Shown here piece by piece: positions 33,988 through 41,263 of a DNA stretch of 64,000 nucleotides. Numbering within the stretch: the stretch's first letter is position 1; each line of letters begins with the position of its first letter. The notes beneath the pieces were generated by a model. It saw only the letters and a program-made list of their open reading frames with translations. It searched no databases and was not told the origin of the DNA. The position numbers and the translations under genes are program-made. Source of the stretch: Salinibaculum rarum (GTDB taxonomy: Archaea; Halobacteriota; Halobacteria; Halobacteriales; Haloarculaceae); the NCBI RefSeq assembly GCF_030505615.1, contig NZ_CP129992.1, positions 186,001 through 250,000 of the forward strand, read 5' to 3'.

Positions 33988-34936
33988 ACTTCTTTAGCAG
34001 CTACGATGCGCAACAAGTTGGCTTCCCCGACTCTCGCTGCGCGGAGCACGGTCCCGTAATTCGTTGACTCAGATGCAATGGCTGCGGTCTAATCCCCCGA
34101 CAATGTTAATTTCACCTCTCGAAATTCAAATAATGACTGTGGATTGGTATTTTTACTTCGTTTCTGGAGACACAGTGGAACTGGTGTCCGCAGATGGCCG
34201 ATGTAGATGAATTTCGAGCGAGACGATGAGACTGGCTGCCGGACGGCCCACGGCTACAGGTCACACACCTCAAGCAGACTTAATACAATTGCCACGTTGA
34301 TACCAAATCGAAGTCTTCACAGGATACACTCGCAACGAGGTGCTCCCGCACGATGAACCGCACTCGCCACACGCCACGGCACGCTCTTTGCTTCGCCACA
34401 AGTCGCGTGTTCGGCGAGGGCTTACGGTACCACCGTGCGGAATCCATGGTCGACCGCTGGACCGACGCTGGTTTCGAATCCAACGGTCCGAACCAACCCG
34501 GCCTTGTCCGGACACCTTTGCCCGCATAACTCGGCCCCCACGCGGACTACCCGCCCGGGACTGGGGAACACGGGCCTGCCGCCTGCAACCACACAGCGAC
34601 GGTTCCGGTCAGTTCTGGTCGGGCCGCTGGCGTGTTGTTCGCGGTATACTGGTTCCTGCTCACGCTTGAGCGCGAGCGTACAGTGCGGTGTGTGCCGAAC
34701 ACACGGTGAGCGACTGGCAGACAATTACGAGGGATGCCCATCGAGGCAGGCAACGACTGTCGGTGTACGCCGATTCCACCGGCACTACTGAACCCGGAAG
34801 GGCCTGTAACCTGCATGAGCCGGTGTGGCATTCCCGGGACACCCCGAAGGACGCCCAGTGCGTGACCGGCAGTCATGACCGAGAGGGTCTGATGCCGGGT
34901 GCGCACGGAAAGGCACAGACACACCACCAACATCGC
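33988..34936. other. Gene-free structured region upstream of the tRNA genes
   Basis: No convincing protein gene. The first 250 bases are AT-richer (around 34090-34170). From about 34330 on the DNA is GC-rich and full of hairpins, including GTGTGT/ACACAC at 34688-34704 and a long stem at 34866-34898. Open frames on both strands here have Arg/Pro/Ser-rich, non-acidic translations unlike the rest of the genome. A fragment CCTGTAACC at 34804-34812 recalls the Alu domain of SRP RNA, but the S-domain consensus is missing; the conserved GAGGAAAGTCC of RNase P RNA is absent too. A non-coding RNA or a decayed element are both possible. Confidence 0.4.
34866..34898. repeat. Long imperfect hairpin
   Basis: CCGGCA/TGCCGG, TCA/TGA and GACC/GGTC stack into one stem with two single-base bulges and a GAGAG loop. 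It is 39 bases upstream of the tRNA-Met gene, and may be part of a structured transcript or of tRNA processing context. Seen directly; function unknown. Confidence 0.4.
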
Positions 34937-35009
34937 TGCGGGATAGGGTAGCGGTCCAGCCCGCGGGGCTCATAACCCCGAAGCCCAGGTTCGACCCCTG
35001 GTCCCGCAA
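34937..35009 (+). tRNA. tRNA with CAT anticodon (Met-like)
   Basis: A complete 73-base cloverleaf: acceptor TGCGGGA/TCCCGCA, D stem GGGT/GCCC with an AG-GG loop, anticodon stem CGGGG/CCCCG with loop CTCATAA, a four-base variable loop, T stem CCAGG/CCTGG with loop TTCGACC, discriminator A. There is no intron. The three G-C pairs at the base of the anticodon stem are an initiator mark, yet the first pair is U1-A72 instead of the archaeal initiator A1-U72, so assignment to initiator, elongator or lysidine/agmatidine-type Ile cannot be settled. CCA is not encoded. Confidence 0.85.
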
Positions 35010-35082
35010 TGGCGGGCAGTCCAGTGGAGTGGACGCGCCGCTGACGACGGCGAGAGCGCACGTTCGAATCGTGTTCCGCCAA
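35010..35082 (+). tRNA. tRNA-like gene with GAC anticodon (Val-like)
   Basis: It starts on the very next base after the CAT tRNA. All stems form: acceptor TGGCGGG/TCCGCCA (last pair G-U), D stem GTCC/GGAC, anticodon stem CGCCG/CGGCG with loop CTGACGA, five-base variable loop, T stem GCACG/CGTGT with loop TTCGAAT, discriminator A. Position 8 is C where almost all tRNAs have U, which would break the U8-A14 contact unless edited. Either an active but odd tRNA-Val or a decaying copy. The next gene begins 14 bases later. Confidence 0.65.
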
Positions 35083-35096
35083 TTGAGGTGAGAAAA

Positions 35097-35501
35097 ATGG
35101 GACTGTTTGACACAGTCAAACTGTACGACGACGTTCGCCTGCCCGAGTACCCCGACGGCGTGCCGCCAGCCGACGAGGTTGCGTGGCAGACGAAAGGCAT
35201 CGACAGACCGGAAATGGGGACGTTCCGGATCACCGCCAGTGGCCGACTCCTGAAAGAGGAGTGGCACTCCGAGGAGGTCCCACCGGAAGACCGCGAGTAC
35301 GCAAGCCGTGACGATGTCGACGAAGACGACCCGCTATACATGGCCGGTTGCCTCCGAACGGTCCACGACGGCTGGATCGAACGCGACGACTTCCACGGTC
35401 GCTTCCAGATCACGTCCTCGTTTGAGAGTGTTGACCCGGTCGTCACCTACGAAGTGACGTTCACGCACGGCCAACTCGAACGGTTCGAGCGGGTTCGATG
35501 A
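35097..35501 (+). CDS. Hypothetical protein (MGLFDTV family)
   Basis: A 134-residue acidic protein starting MGLFDTVKLYDDVRLPEYPD, beta-rich, with no membrane segment. Its N-terminus resembles small plasmid- and virus-borne proteins of haloarchaea and phages that begin MGLFD. The ATG at 35097 is preceded by GAGGTGAG, a ribosome-binding site, and the gene lies directly behind the two tRNA genes, so it may be read from the same promoter. Function unknown. Confidence 0.75.
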   Translation: MGLFDTVKLYDDVRLPEYPDGVPPADEVAWQTKGIDRPEMGTFRITASGRLLKEEWHSEEVPPEDREYASRDDVDEDDPLYMAGCLRTVHDGWIERDDFHGRFQITSSFESVDPVVTYEVTFTHGQLERFERVR

Positions 35502-35586
35502 GAGACACTGTAATTAAACCAGACCAGCACAACGGACGCTGAAGAATACTTACCTACCGAGTCGATATTGAGTCGTAACGAAACCG

Positions 35587-35871
35587 ATGCCCCGTATTCA
35601 GACCGATATTCCTGAAGAGGACTACGAGCGACTCCAAGAGATCGTAGAGCAACGAGGACTCTCGATTCAACAGGCAATACAAGAAGCGATGAAAGTCTGG
35701 TTGAGAGAGCAAGCTATCGTCACTCCCGATGACGCGCTGTTCACATCGGTCAAGGACTGCAGAGATGGAAACCGTCGCGACGAGCAGACGAACGTCTTGG
35801 AAGCAGACGACATCGTCGAAGACTGGGAGGGTGACCCTAAGACGGTCTCGTTAGCCGACCCCGAAGAGTGA
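35587..35871 (+). CDS. Ribbon-helix-helix antitoxin-like protein
   Basis: A 94-residue protein. The first 45 residues are a ribbon-helix-helix domain: strand PRIQTDIPEEDYERL, then helices LQEIVEQRGLSIQQAIQEA and MKVWLREQAI. The C-terminal half is acidic and disordered, ending SLADPEE, as in VapB-type antitoxins that wrap a PIN-domain toxin. The stop is overlapped by a GTG that opens only a 25-codon frame, so the toxin gene expected there has been lost or truncated. Confidence 0.78.
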   Translation: MPRIQTDIPEEDYERLQEIVEQRGLSIQQAIQEAMKVWLREQAIVTPDDALFTSVKDCRDGNRRDEQTNVLEADDIVEDWEGDPKTVSLADPEE

Positions 35872-36027
35872 CAGGCGTGGATGAATTCGAGTCCAACCGC
35901 GAACTGTTCGACCTGACAACACATCTCATGCTCAAATATTGCTGATCTTCTCGGAACGCAAGCAGTGTAGTCTGAGTATCACGCATGCCGTGGCCGTGAC
36001 AGACGTTCACGACGCAGCGCCGTGAGC

Positions 36028-36049
36028 TCGGGAGAGCTTGCTCTCCCGA
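36028..36049. repeat. Perfect 10-base inverted repeat
   Basis: TCGGGAGAGC and GCTCTCCCGA flank a two-base centre (TT). It lies in the 255-base gap behind the ribbon-helix-helix gene and about 78 bases upstream of the next ATG. Options are a terminator hairpin for the upstream gene or an operator for the downstream pair. A tRNA-like GTTCGAATC follows, but no matching acceptor stem exists. Confidence 0.5.
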
Positions 36050-36126
36050 TGTTCGAATCGTCTCTCGTGTATCGGAGCGTCGCCCGTGGTCTGTCCGCGG
36101 CGGCGTTCCACAACGGAGGTAGTAGT

Positions 36127-36411
36127 ATGAAACTCACAACTGACAAAACCGAATCGACAGCGACTGCTATCGTCGCCGTCCGAGTCCCACGTGACTCGGG
36201 GGCCGACGTTGTGACCGCCACCGAACGACGTATCGTACGGGCCGACGGTGTCACGGAGGTGACCATCGACGGCCTCCGTGGCATGGAACCGCGCCTCTCG
36301 GCGACAATCGTGACCGTCGCTGTAACGATTCGAACGAGCGACAGTACAGCCATCGTCGACCGACTGACCGAGGTTCACGGCATTGAGTCCGTGGACCACT
36401 CAGACCAGTGA
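36127..36411 (+). CDS. Hypothetical protein with ferredoxin-like fold pattern
   Basis: A 94-residue protein starting MKLTTDKTESTATAIV behind the ribosome-binding site GGAGG. The alternation of strands and helices (AIVAVRVP, DVVTATERRIVRADGVTEV, ATIVTVAVTIRT, AIVDRLTEVHGIESV) suggests a beta-alpha-beta, ACT- or ferredoxin-like fold. It overlaps the next gene (GTGA), so the two form an operon. No function can be assigned. Confidence 0.65.
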   Translation: MKLTTDKTESTATAIVAVRVPRDSGADVVTATERRIVRADGVTEVTIDGLRGMEPRLSATIVTVAVTIRTSDSTAIVDRLTEVHGIESVDHSDQ

Positions 36412-37055
36412 CTGGCGACCAAACAGAGTGGACGACAGGACCACGAGCAGACACAAACGCGCAGGTGGCAGCATTCGAGGAGCGGTACGGTTTCAGACCA
36501 CCAGATACCTACTGGAAGGACATCGGATACGATGTGCTGCTAAATGCTGACGCAAAGCTGTCGCCGTCGATTCCAGCGGAACGCAAAGACCAATTGCTCG
36601 TCATCTGGTTCCGGAAGCAGTTCGATTTCGCGGTCTTCATACCCCGAGAATCGGGAACGATTGTTCGCCACCAGACCGACGGTAAACTCATGAAACACCC
36701 CGAAATGGAAGGCACGCTCGTTCCGTTGGACCCACCGGCAGACCCGCGACTCCCGGACGCTTGGGGGACACCTGCCGAGTACGACCCACGAGCGCCGTGG
36801 GCGGAAATCAAGTCGTGGTTCCCCTTCGAGTTTGAGGACGTGCCCGCACCGGATGGCCTCGCACAGAATCAGGAGGGAATCCGCTGGATTCAGGTGGTAG
36901 AGATTCACGATAGTGCCTACGCAAGCGGTCCACAAATCGACGAGAGCGGAGAGGTTGTTGGCATAGACGAGCGTTACCGTCTTATATCTCCGTGGCAGTG
37001 GCTCGATATGGCGGCCGAACAACGGGTCGCGCTGTTCTATCAAAACTGCGACTAA
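36408..37055 (+). CDS. Hypothetical protein, coupled to the preceding gene
   Basis: A 215-residue soluble acidic protein starting from GTG at 36408, which overlaps the upstream stop. It carries several Trp and Pro-rich loops (TYWKDIGYDVLL, WFRKQFDFAVFIP, WAEIKSWFPFEFEDVP, ISPWQWLDMAAEQRVALF). No catalytic motif, membrane segment or known domain is recognised. Confidence 0.65.
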   Translation: MTGDQTEWTTGPRADTNAQVAAFEERYGFRPPDTYWKDIGYDVLLNADAKLSPSIPAERKDQLLVIWFRKQFDFAVFIPRESGTIVRHQTDGKLMKHPEMEGTLVPLDPPADPRLPDAWGTPAEYDPRAPWAEIKSWFPFEFEDVPAPDGLAQNQEGIRWIQVVEIHDSAYASGPQIDESGEVVGIDERYRLISPWQWLDMAAEQRVALFYQNCD

Positions 37056-37183
37056 GAGGGGTTGGACGAGCGATACTCAGAGGACAGATTGTAGCGGTGG
37101 AACTCAGTATCGTTGTACCGTCAGAATTCCCGGTAGTCGAAACGCCCTCGCTAACGACTCTGTCGAAGCAAAATATCGCGTGA

Positions 37184-37444
37184 TCACTCGTCAGTCATCG
37201 TGATCCGCTCGAACTCGCGGATTTTCTCGCCTGTCGCTGCAACGAACTCATAGAGCGGCGCCGCGGTGGCAGCACCCGGCATCGCGCCGTAGCCATCCCA
37301 CTCCCGAGCATACCGGACGACTATCCCAGTTGTTACACCCTCGTCTGCCGCCGTGTCGTACGATTCGTATTGGCGATCAATCCCCAAGACTAGCACCTCC
37401 CCCTCTTCTTGATGCCGATAGATACTCTCTGCTTCGAGGTCCAT
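37184..37444 (-). CDS. Hypothetical protein
   Basis: An 86-residue acidic protein starting MDLEAESIYRHQEEGEVLVLGI. It has a short beta-rich N-terminal half and a helix at the C-terminus (EFVAATGEKIREFERIT). AT-rich DNA upstream (37445-37480) looks like a promoter. Convergent with the gene pair before it. Function unknown. Confidence 0.6.
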   Translation of the reverse strand: MDLEAESIYRHQEEGEVLVLGIDRQYESYDTAADEGVTTGIVVRYAREWDGYGAMPGAATAAPLYEFVAATGEKIREFERITMTDE

Positions 37445-37538
37445 GGTATACGGTTTTTCGGCGCAATATTAAGTCACCCTGCGGTGGAACAGTATTGCAT
37501 TACCTCGAATACCACTGATGACCACGCTGACAGCGGCC

Positions 37539-38174
37539 TTAACGTTCTGAATCACTGTCTGATTTGTTCGATTCCGGTGGCTCTGGTGGTTCGAGTGCAG
37601 CAACGAGATACCGATACGTTACCGATTCAGTACACTGCTCCCACGAGAGGCGAATACGAGTCCCAAGTGCCGCGATAACAAGAACGAGCAGTCGGAGACC
37701 GAATGCTGTTGATGAGAGTGTCCCCATGGTAAGTGAGACGGCGATTTCAGTCAGGAGCGCACTGACCGCGACGAGTGAGACGGTTCGAATCGGATGTGCA
37801 CGGAGTGCGTCGGTAAGCGTCTGTGCGAGCGAGCCCGTACCGGCAGTCTGCCAGGCATTGACCAGGGGCGTGATAAGCCGGTCAAGAAGCGCGAGAATCG
37901 GGCCAACGGTGTACGTCTCGCGCAAGTCGATGACAATCACCTCCGGATCAGGTTCGGCCGTCAGCCAGCGATACAGGAACGAATGTCGTGTCCAGTTAGC
38001 GAGTCGTCTGCCGAGAGTCGCTAATCCCGATGAGTGGACCGCACGCTGGAGATACGATCCGGCGCGCCGGAAACGGGTCATCACCCACGACTGCTCCGCA
38101 TGTGATACTGCCAATAAGAACCTCCGCCAGACGGCAACGACCGCGGACGTGTCAGTGGGCGACCGGTTACTCAT
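37539..38174 (-). CDS. Hypothetical membrane protein
   Basis: About 211 residues. After a basic N-terminal third (VWRRFLLAVSHAEQSW, FLYRWLTAEPDPEVIVIDLR) come an amphipathic helix and two to three membrane helices around residues 135-185 (VSLVAVSALLTEIAVSLTM, GLRLLVLVIAALGTRI). The start at ATG 38174 is preferred to one 40 codons upstream because AAAATAAG, a TATA-like box, lies just behind it and the upstream residues are Cys/Arg-rich. No family recognised. Confidence 0.65.
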   Translation of the reverse strand: MSNRSPTDTSAVVAVWRRFLLAVSHAEQSWVMTRFRRAGSYLQRAVHSSGLATLGRRLANWTRHSFLYRWLTAEPDPEVIVIDLRETYTVGPILALLDRLITPLVNAWQTAGTGSLAQTLTDALRAHPIRTVSLVAVSALLTEIAVSLTMGTLSSTAFGLRLLVLVIAALGTRIRLSWEQCTESVTYRYLVAALEPPEPPESNKSDSDSER

Positions 38175-38760
38175 AGATGTACTTATTTTGCGGCCCCTAA
38201 TGAGTTTCCCGGAGCGGACTAGCCAGTGACATTCTCCGCATCGTAACCGGAGAGGGTCAAATATCTCACAGGCCACCGAGCATAGCCCAACCACGACGCG
38301 GCTTCTCTACAGAGACATACCGGTTATCAATCGGCAGTGAGATTCCAGGCCGATCTCTCAGCGTCATCTGCTAAGGTAGGCTCTGCTCAGTGGGTTGAAC
38401 GTACTCGAGCAGAATCCAGCCTTCATACTTTGTCTTCAACACAGTTCTGCAACCGTGAATCGCCTCGGGGTCAAGCCCCAGGGCATTCGCCCCGAGCGCC
38501 TGTAAACACCCAAAACTTCTCTGATAACAAAACCAAACCGTTCGGCCAGAAAATCGAATTCACACCTAGTTCAATGTATCTACACCAGTTTCAGCCAATC
38601 ATTTGACTAGTCTGACCAGAGCTGGATTTCCAATTACGTACCGGTTCACTAACCCAAACAAAGCAAACTGGCCGAAACAGACATCTCCTCATTGAACCGT
38701 TATTCCATACCTCGGCGAGGAACGACAATATACGCCTCTGAGTGAGGGCATTGGAGCCGT
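38175..38760. other. Intergenic region without a recognisable gene
   Basis: Nearly 600 bases of mixed composition with the promoter of the membrane-protein gene at its left edge. A 90-codon open frame at about 38337-38606 has Ser/Gln/Phe-rich, non-haloarchaeal composition and no ribosome-binding site, so I do not call it. Nothing else is seen. Confidence 0.5.
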
Positions 38761-39235
38761 TTGCGGAGGGTGGTAGTGGCGGGTCGTGGGTGGTGGTTGG
38801 TAGGTGATAGGTGGTGGGTGGATGGGGGGTAGAGGTTTGGTTGTGTGTGGGGTACGGTGTGGTGTGGTTGGGGGTGGTGTTTGGTGTGGTGGGTTTGTTG
38901 CGGTTTGGTCATTGGGGGTTGTTTTGGTCGTTGGTATGTCGGGTCGGATGCGACGCGTTTTGAGTTCTTTTTCTGTGCGGGGTGTCTCATAGTAATGGTG
39001 TTTTTGGGGTTTGTTGGGGAGTTAGAAGTGTTTTGATTGGTGGGGTGTTATTTTGGGTTTGCGTGCTTTCGTCCTCTCTTACTGCGGGTGGGTTTTCTCG
39101 TTGGTGCTGCTGTGGTTTTTCGTATTGTTCATGGCGTCGTTTTTTCGCTGCTGTAGAGATGAGTGATAGGTCTCGTCGTTGAGCGGAGGGGGGAAGGAAA
39201 GGGGTATGAGGGGGGAGGGGGGTGTTTCCGGCAAA
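38761..39235 (+). repeat. G/T-only strand, low-complexity region
   Basis: For almost 480 bases the plus strand is made mainly of G and T (for example GTGGGTGGTGGTTGGTAGG near 38788), with very few C and A. Neither strand carries a credible gene; the minus strand would encode a His/Pro/Thr-rich artefact from CCA and CAC triplets. Such skew favours R-loops and G-quadruplexes, and is unlike anything else in the window. It ends just before a decayed toxin gene and an insertion sequence. Origin and role unknown. Confidence 0.75.
39188..39222 (+). repeat. Canonical G-quadruplex motif
   Basis: Four G-runs of 6, 4, 6 and 6 bases at 39188-39193, 39201-39204, 39210-39215 and 39217-39222, with loops of 7, 5 and 1 bases. 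This satisfies the usual G3+N1-7 rule with margin. It sits at the right end of the G/T-rich region. Confidence 0.7.
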
Positions 39236-39346
39236 CTAGTCAGCGAGCGTGTGCTGAAACGAGGTTTGTGGGCGTTATTTCACCAGGTGTTGGTTGAATT
39301 ACGCGGTCAGTAGGCGGTGAGTTGAGTGGTGTCGGTTGTGAGTGTT

Positions 39347-39545
39347 CTACTGGCACCGCGCGTGAAAATCGTTTGCTCTACACTGTTCGGCGATTGATTG
39401 GAGTGTCCCGGATGGGATGTCGTCTGCTGGTTTCAGAGGAATTGTCACGATGCGTACGTCGTCTGTGTCGGTGATTCGGAGTGGAGTTGTAGATGGTTAC
39501 CACTGCGGTCCGTTCGGTAGCCCGTTGCACGCTTTCGAGATTAGT
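39347..39545 (-). pseudogene. Decayed HicA-like toxin gene
   Basis: In one minus-strand frame the segment 39347-39496 reads TDTDDVRIVTIPLKPADD then PSGTLQSIAEQCRANDFHA, matching the second half of haloarchaeal HicA mRNA interferases (strand VRxVTVP, helix GTLRSIAxQxGxxDFxAF). The first half is in another frame, where GYRTDRSGNHLQLHSES carries the HicA active-site pattern G-x-H (usually GSH). One frameshift and a stop therefore break the gene. No HicB remains beside it. The insertion sequence begins about 40 bases away. Confidence 0.5.
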
Positions 39546-39581
39546 TCAGACCCATCGTCTAGCGTTCACTACCGATAGAAA

Positions 39582-41263
39582 TAGTCACTTTCACTAGACT
39601 AGAAGTCGGATTCAAGGTATGTCCAATACCGAATCCGACACTGACCAGAACACAGTTGATTCTCATAAGACTGCCGTTCGTGAGTACCTTCGAACCCACG
39701 GAGAGGTCGCCTCGAAACAAGAGCTCCGCGCCGGCACCGACGTGCCGGCGTGGTACATCACCCAGATCGCCGCTCAAGACGCCTTCTACACCTCGTTGAA
39801 CCACAACAGCGAATACGTCGCCAGTAAGCACGTCGTCGGTCACCGCTCTACCCACGACGGCTTCTGGCGTCCCGAGGTGGATGACGGCCAAGCCGTCTTC
39901 CACCGCAAGGAAACCACTAAAGCTACTCTCAAGCATCTCGCGTTCTGCCGTCCATCTGGACTTACCGCACCCGAAGCAAACGATCTACTCGGTCGTCGCT
40001 GCTACCGGCCACTCCAGAAACTCGCCGACCAAGGCGAGGTTCACGCCGCTGACTGGGAAGATACCACCGTCTACGCCCACAGCTGGCCGTCCCGACGGGA
40101 CGACCAGCTGACTCAGCGCGAAACCGACCAGCCAACCGATGTCACGCCAGACGATCCGGCTGACGACGGCTACCTCTACCGAGATGAACTCGTTGCGACG
40201 TTCCTTTCGGTCGCAGTCTCACAGATCCAGTCCATCACGCCGGAACGAGCTGCTGCACTCGTGTTGCGGCAGTTCGAGGGCGACTCATTCGACGCCCTCG
40301 AACGCCGTCTCCGGCGCAACCACTCTTTCCGCGAAGCACTGGAGTATACCGAGCCAGAGGATGTCCCCGACGGGACATCCCTCTGGCGGGCCTTCGACGA
40401 GCTTCAGCCAGAGGAACTCCGTGACTGCCTCCAGTCGATGTGTTGCGAACTGCTCGCCGATCACGACCATGCTGGCGAGTTCGTCGTGATCGACGGGACA
40501 CACATCGCCGCCTGGGCAAATACGCGCGAGGAGATCGAAAACGGCGACGTTGAAGGCGCAAGCTGGGGCAAACACGAAGGCTCGTTCTACGGGTACAAGG
40601 TATATCTCGTCGTTGATGCAGCGAGTGAGTTGCCGGTCGCCATCACGATGGAGACCGGCAAGCGAAACGATACTGCGGCGTTTGAACCGCTCATCGAGGA
40701 CTTCGATGAGCGGTACGACACCGACGATCTTCAGGCGGCGCTGGCCGATGCTGGCTTCGACAGTCAGGGCAATCGTGAGTTCTGCCAAGACCGCCTTGAC
40801 TGTCCGTTGCTGACGGCGATCAATCCCCGCAGATCGTCGCCGTTAGCGACGATCAAGGAAGAAATCAAAGAACTGTTTGAGGAACACGGCGAGGAGATCG
40901 AGAGCCCATACGACGCGCTGGAGCGCCTGCCGCAAAACCTTCTCTCGGAATACGGCGTTGAGGCAGGGAGCGTTGAGGAGACGTACATTTTCCAGGCGAT
41001 CAAAGAGCGGATGCATCGACACCTGCGAGCAGGTGTCGAGCGGGTCTTCTCGCGGCTGAAGTCGTTCACTGGCCTTGATCGCGTCCGCGCACGCAAGGAG
41101 AACAACGTCGAGACACACGTCGTTCTCTCCGCGGTTGCGCTGGTTGCGGCGTCACTAACCGCACAACGCCACGACAAACCAGGACTGATACGATCTCCAA
41201 GCCGCCTCATCTGACCGGTTCGGTATCCGCGCGGATGCCGCCGCCTGAGAGGCATAGTGACTA
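39582..41263 (+). mobile_element. Insertion sequence with IS4/IS5-superfamily transposase
   Basis: Candidate terminal repeats are TAGTCACT at 39582-39589 and AGTGACTA at 41256-41263. A nine-base direct repeat ACTAGACTA is also found near both ends (39593 and 41260), so the exact borders and any target duplication remain open. The only gene inside is the transposase. The right end abuts the neighbouring IS630-type element. Confidence 0.6.
39619..41214 (+). CDS. DDE transposase with N-terminal winged-helix domain
   Basis: 531 residues. The first 170 form helix-rich DNA-binding units (AVREYLRTHGEVASKQELRA, GLTAPEANDLLGRRCYRPL). The catalytic domain has VVIDGTHIAAWA (first Asp), YGYKVYLVVDAASELPVAIT, ALADAGFDSQGNREF (second Asp) and the Glu region GVERVFSRLKSFTGLDRV. 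Frame intact, so the element may be active. The large N-terminal extension is unusual for the IS4/IS5 superfamily. Confidence 0.85.
   Translation: MSNTESDTDQNTVDSHKTAVREYLRTHGEVASKQELRAGTDVPAWYITQIAAQDAFYTSLNHNSEYVASKHVVGHRSTHDGFWRPEVDDGQAVFHRKETTKATLKHLAFCRPSGLTAPEANDLLGRRCYRPLQKLADQGEVHAADWEDTTVYAHSWPSRRDDQLTQRETDQPTDVTPDDPADDGYLYRDELVATFLSVAVSQIQSITPERAAALVLRQFEGDSFDALERRLRRNHSFREALEYTEPEDVPDGTSLWRAFDELQPEELRDCLQSMCCELLADHDHAGEFVVIDGTHIAAWANTREEIENGDVEGASWGKHEGSFYGYKVYLVVDAASELPVAITMETGKRNDTAAFEPLIEDFDERYDTDDLQAALADAGFDSQGNREFCQDRLDCPLLTAINPRRSSPLATIKEEIKELFEEHGEEIESPYDALERLPQNLLSEYGVEAGSVEETYIFQAIKERMHRHLRAGVERVFSRLKSFTGLDRVRARKENNVETHVVLSAVALVAASLTAQRHDKPGLIRSPSRLI

Noticed and set aside
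34466-34500. tRNA T-arm-like GGTTTCGAATCC
   Set aside because: Stem pairing around the loop fails on both strands and there is no cloverleaf.
34340-34933. Several open frames on both strands upstream of the tRNA genes
   Set aside because: Composition is basic and Ser/Pro/Arg-rich, unlike haloarchaeal proteins; they look like translated non-coding DNA.
34330-34936. SRP RNA or RNase P RNA gene
   Set aside because: One SRP-like stretch (CCTGTAACC) is present, but the S-domain core and the required folding order are missing, and the RNase P core motif is absent.
36028-36074. tRNA with long variable arm
   Set aside because: A stem-loop followed by GTTCGAATC looks like a variable arm plus T-arm, but the T stem mispairs and no acceptor or anticodon arm matches upstream.
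38700-38990. Minus-strand frame rich in His, Pro and Thr
   Set aside because: Direct result of the G/T-only plus strand; no start context and no relation to known His-rich proteins.
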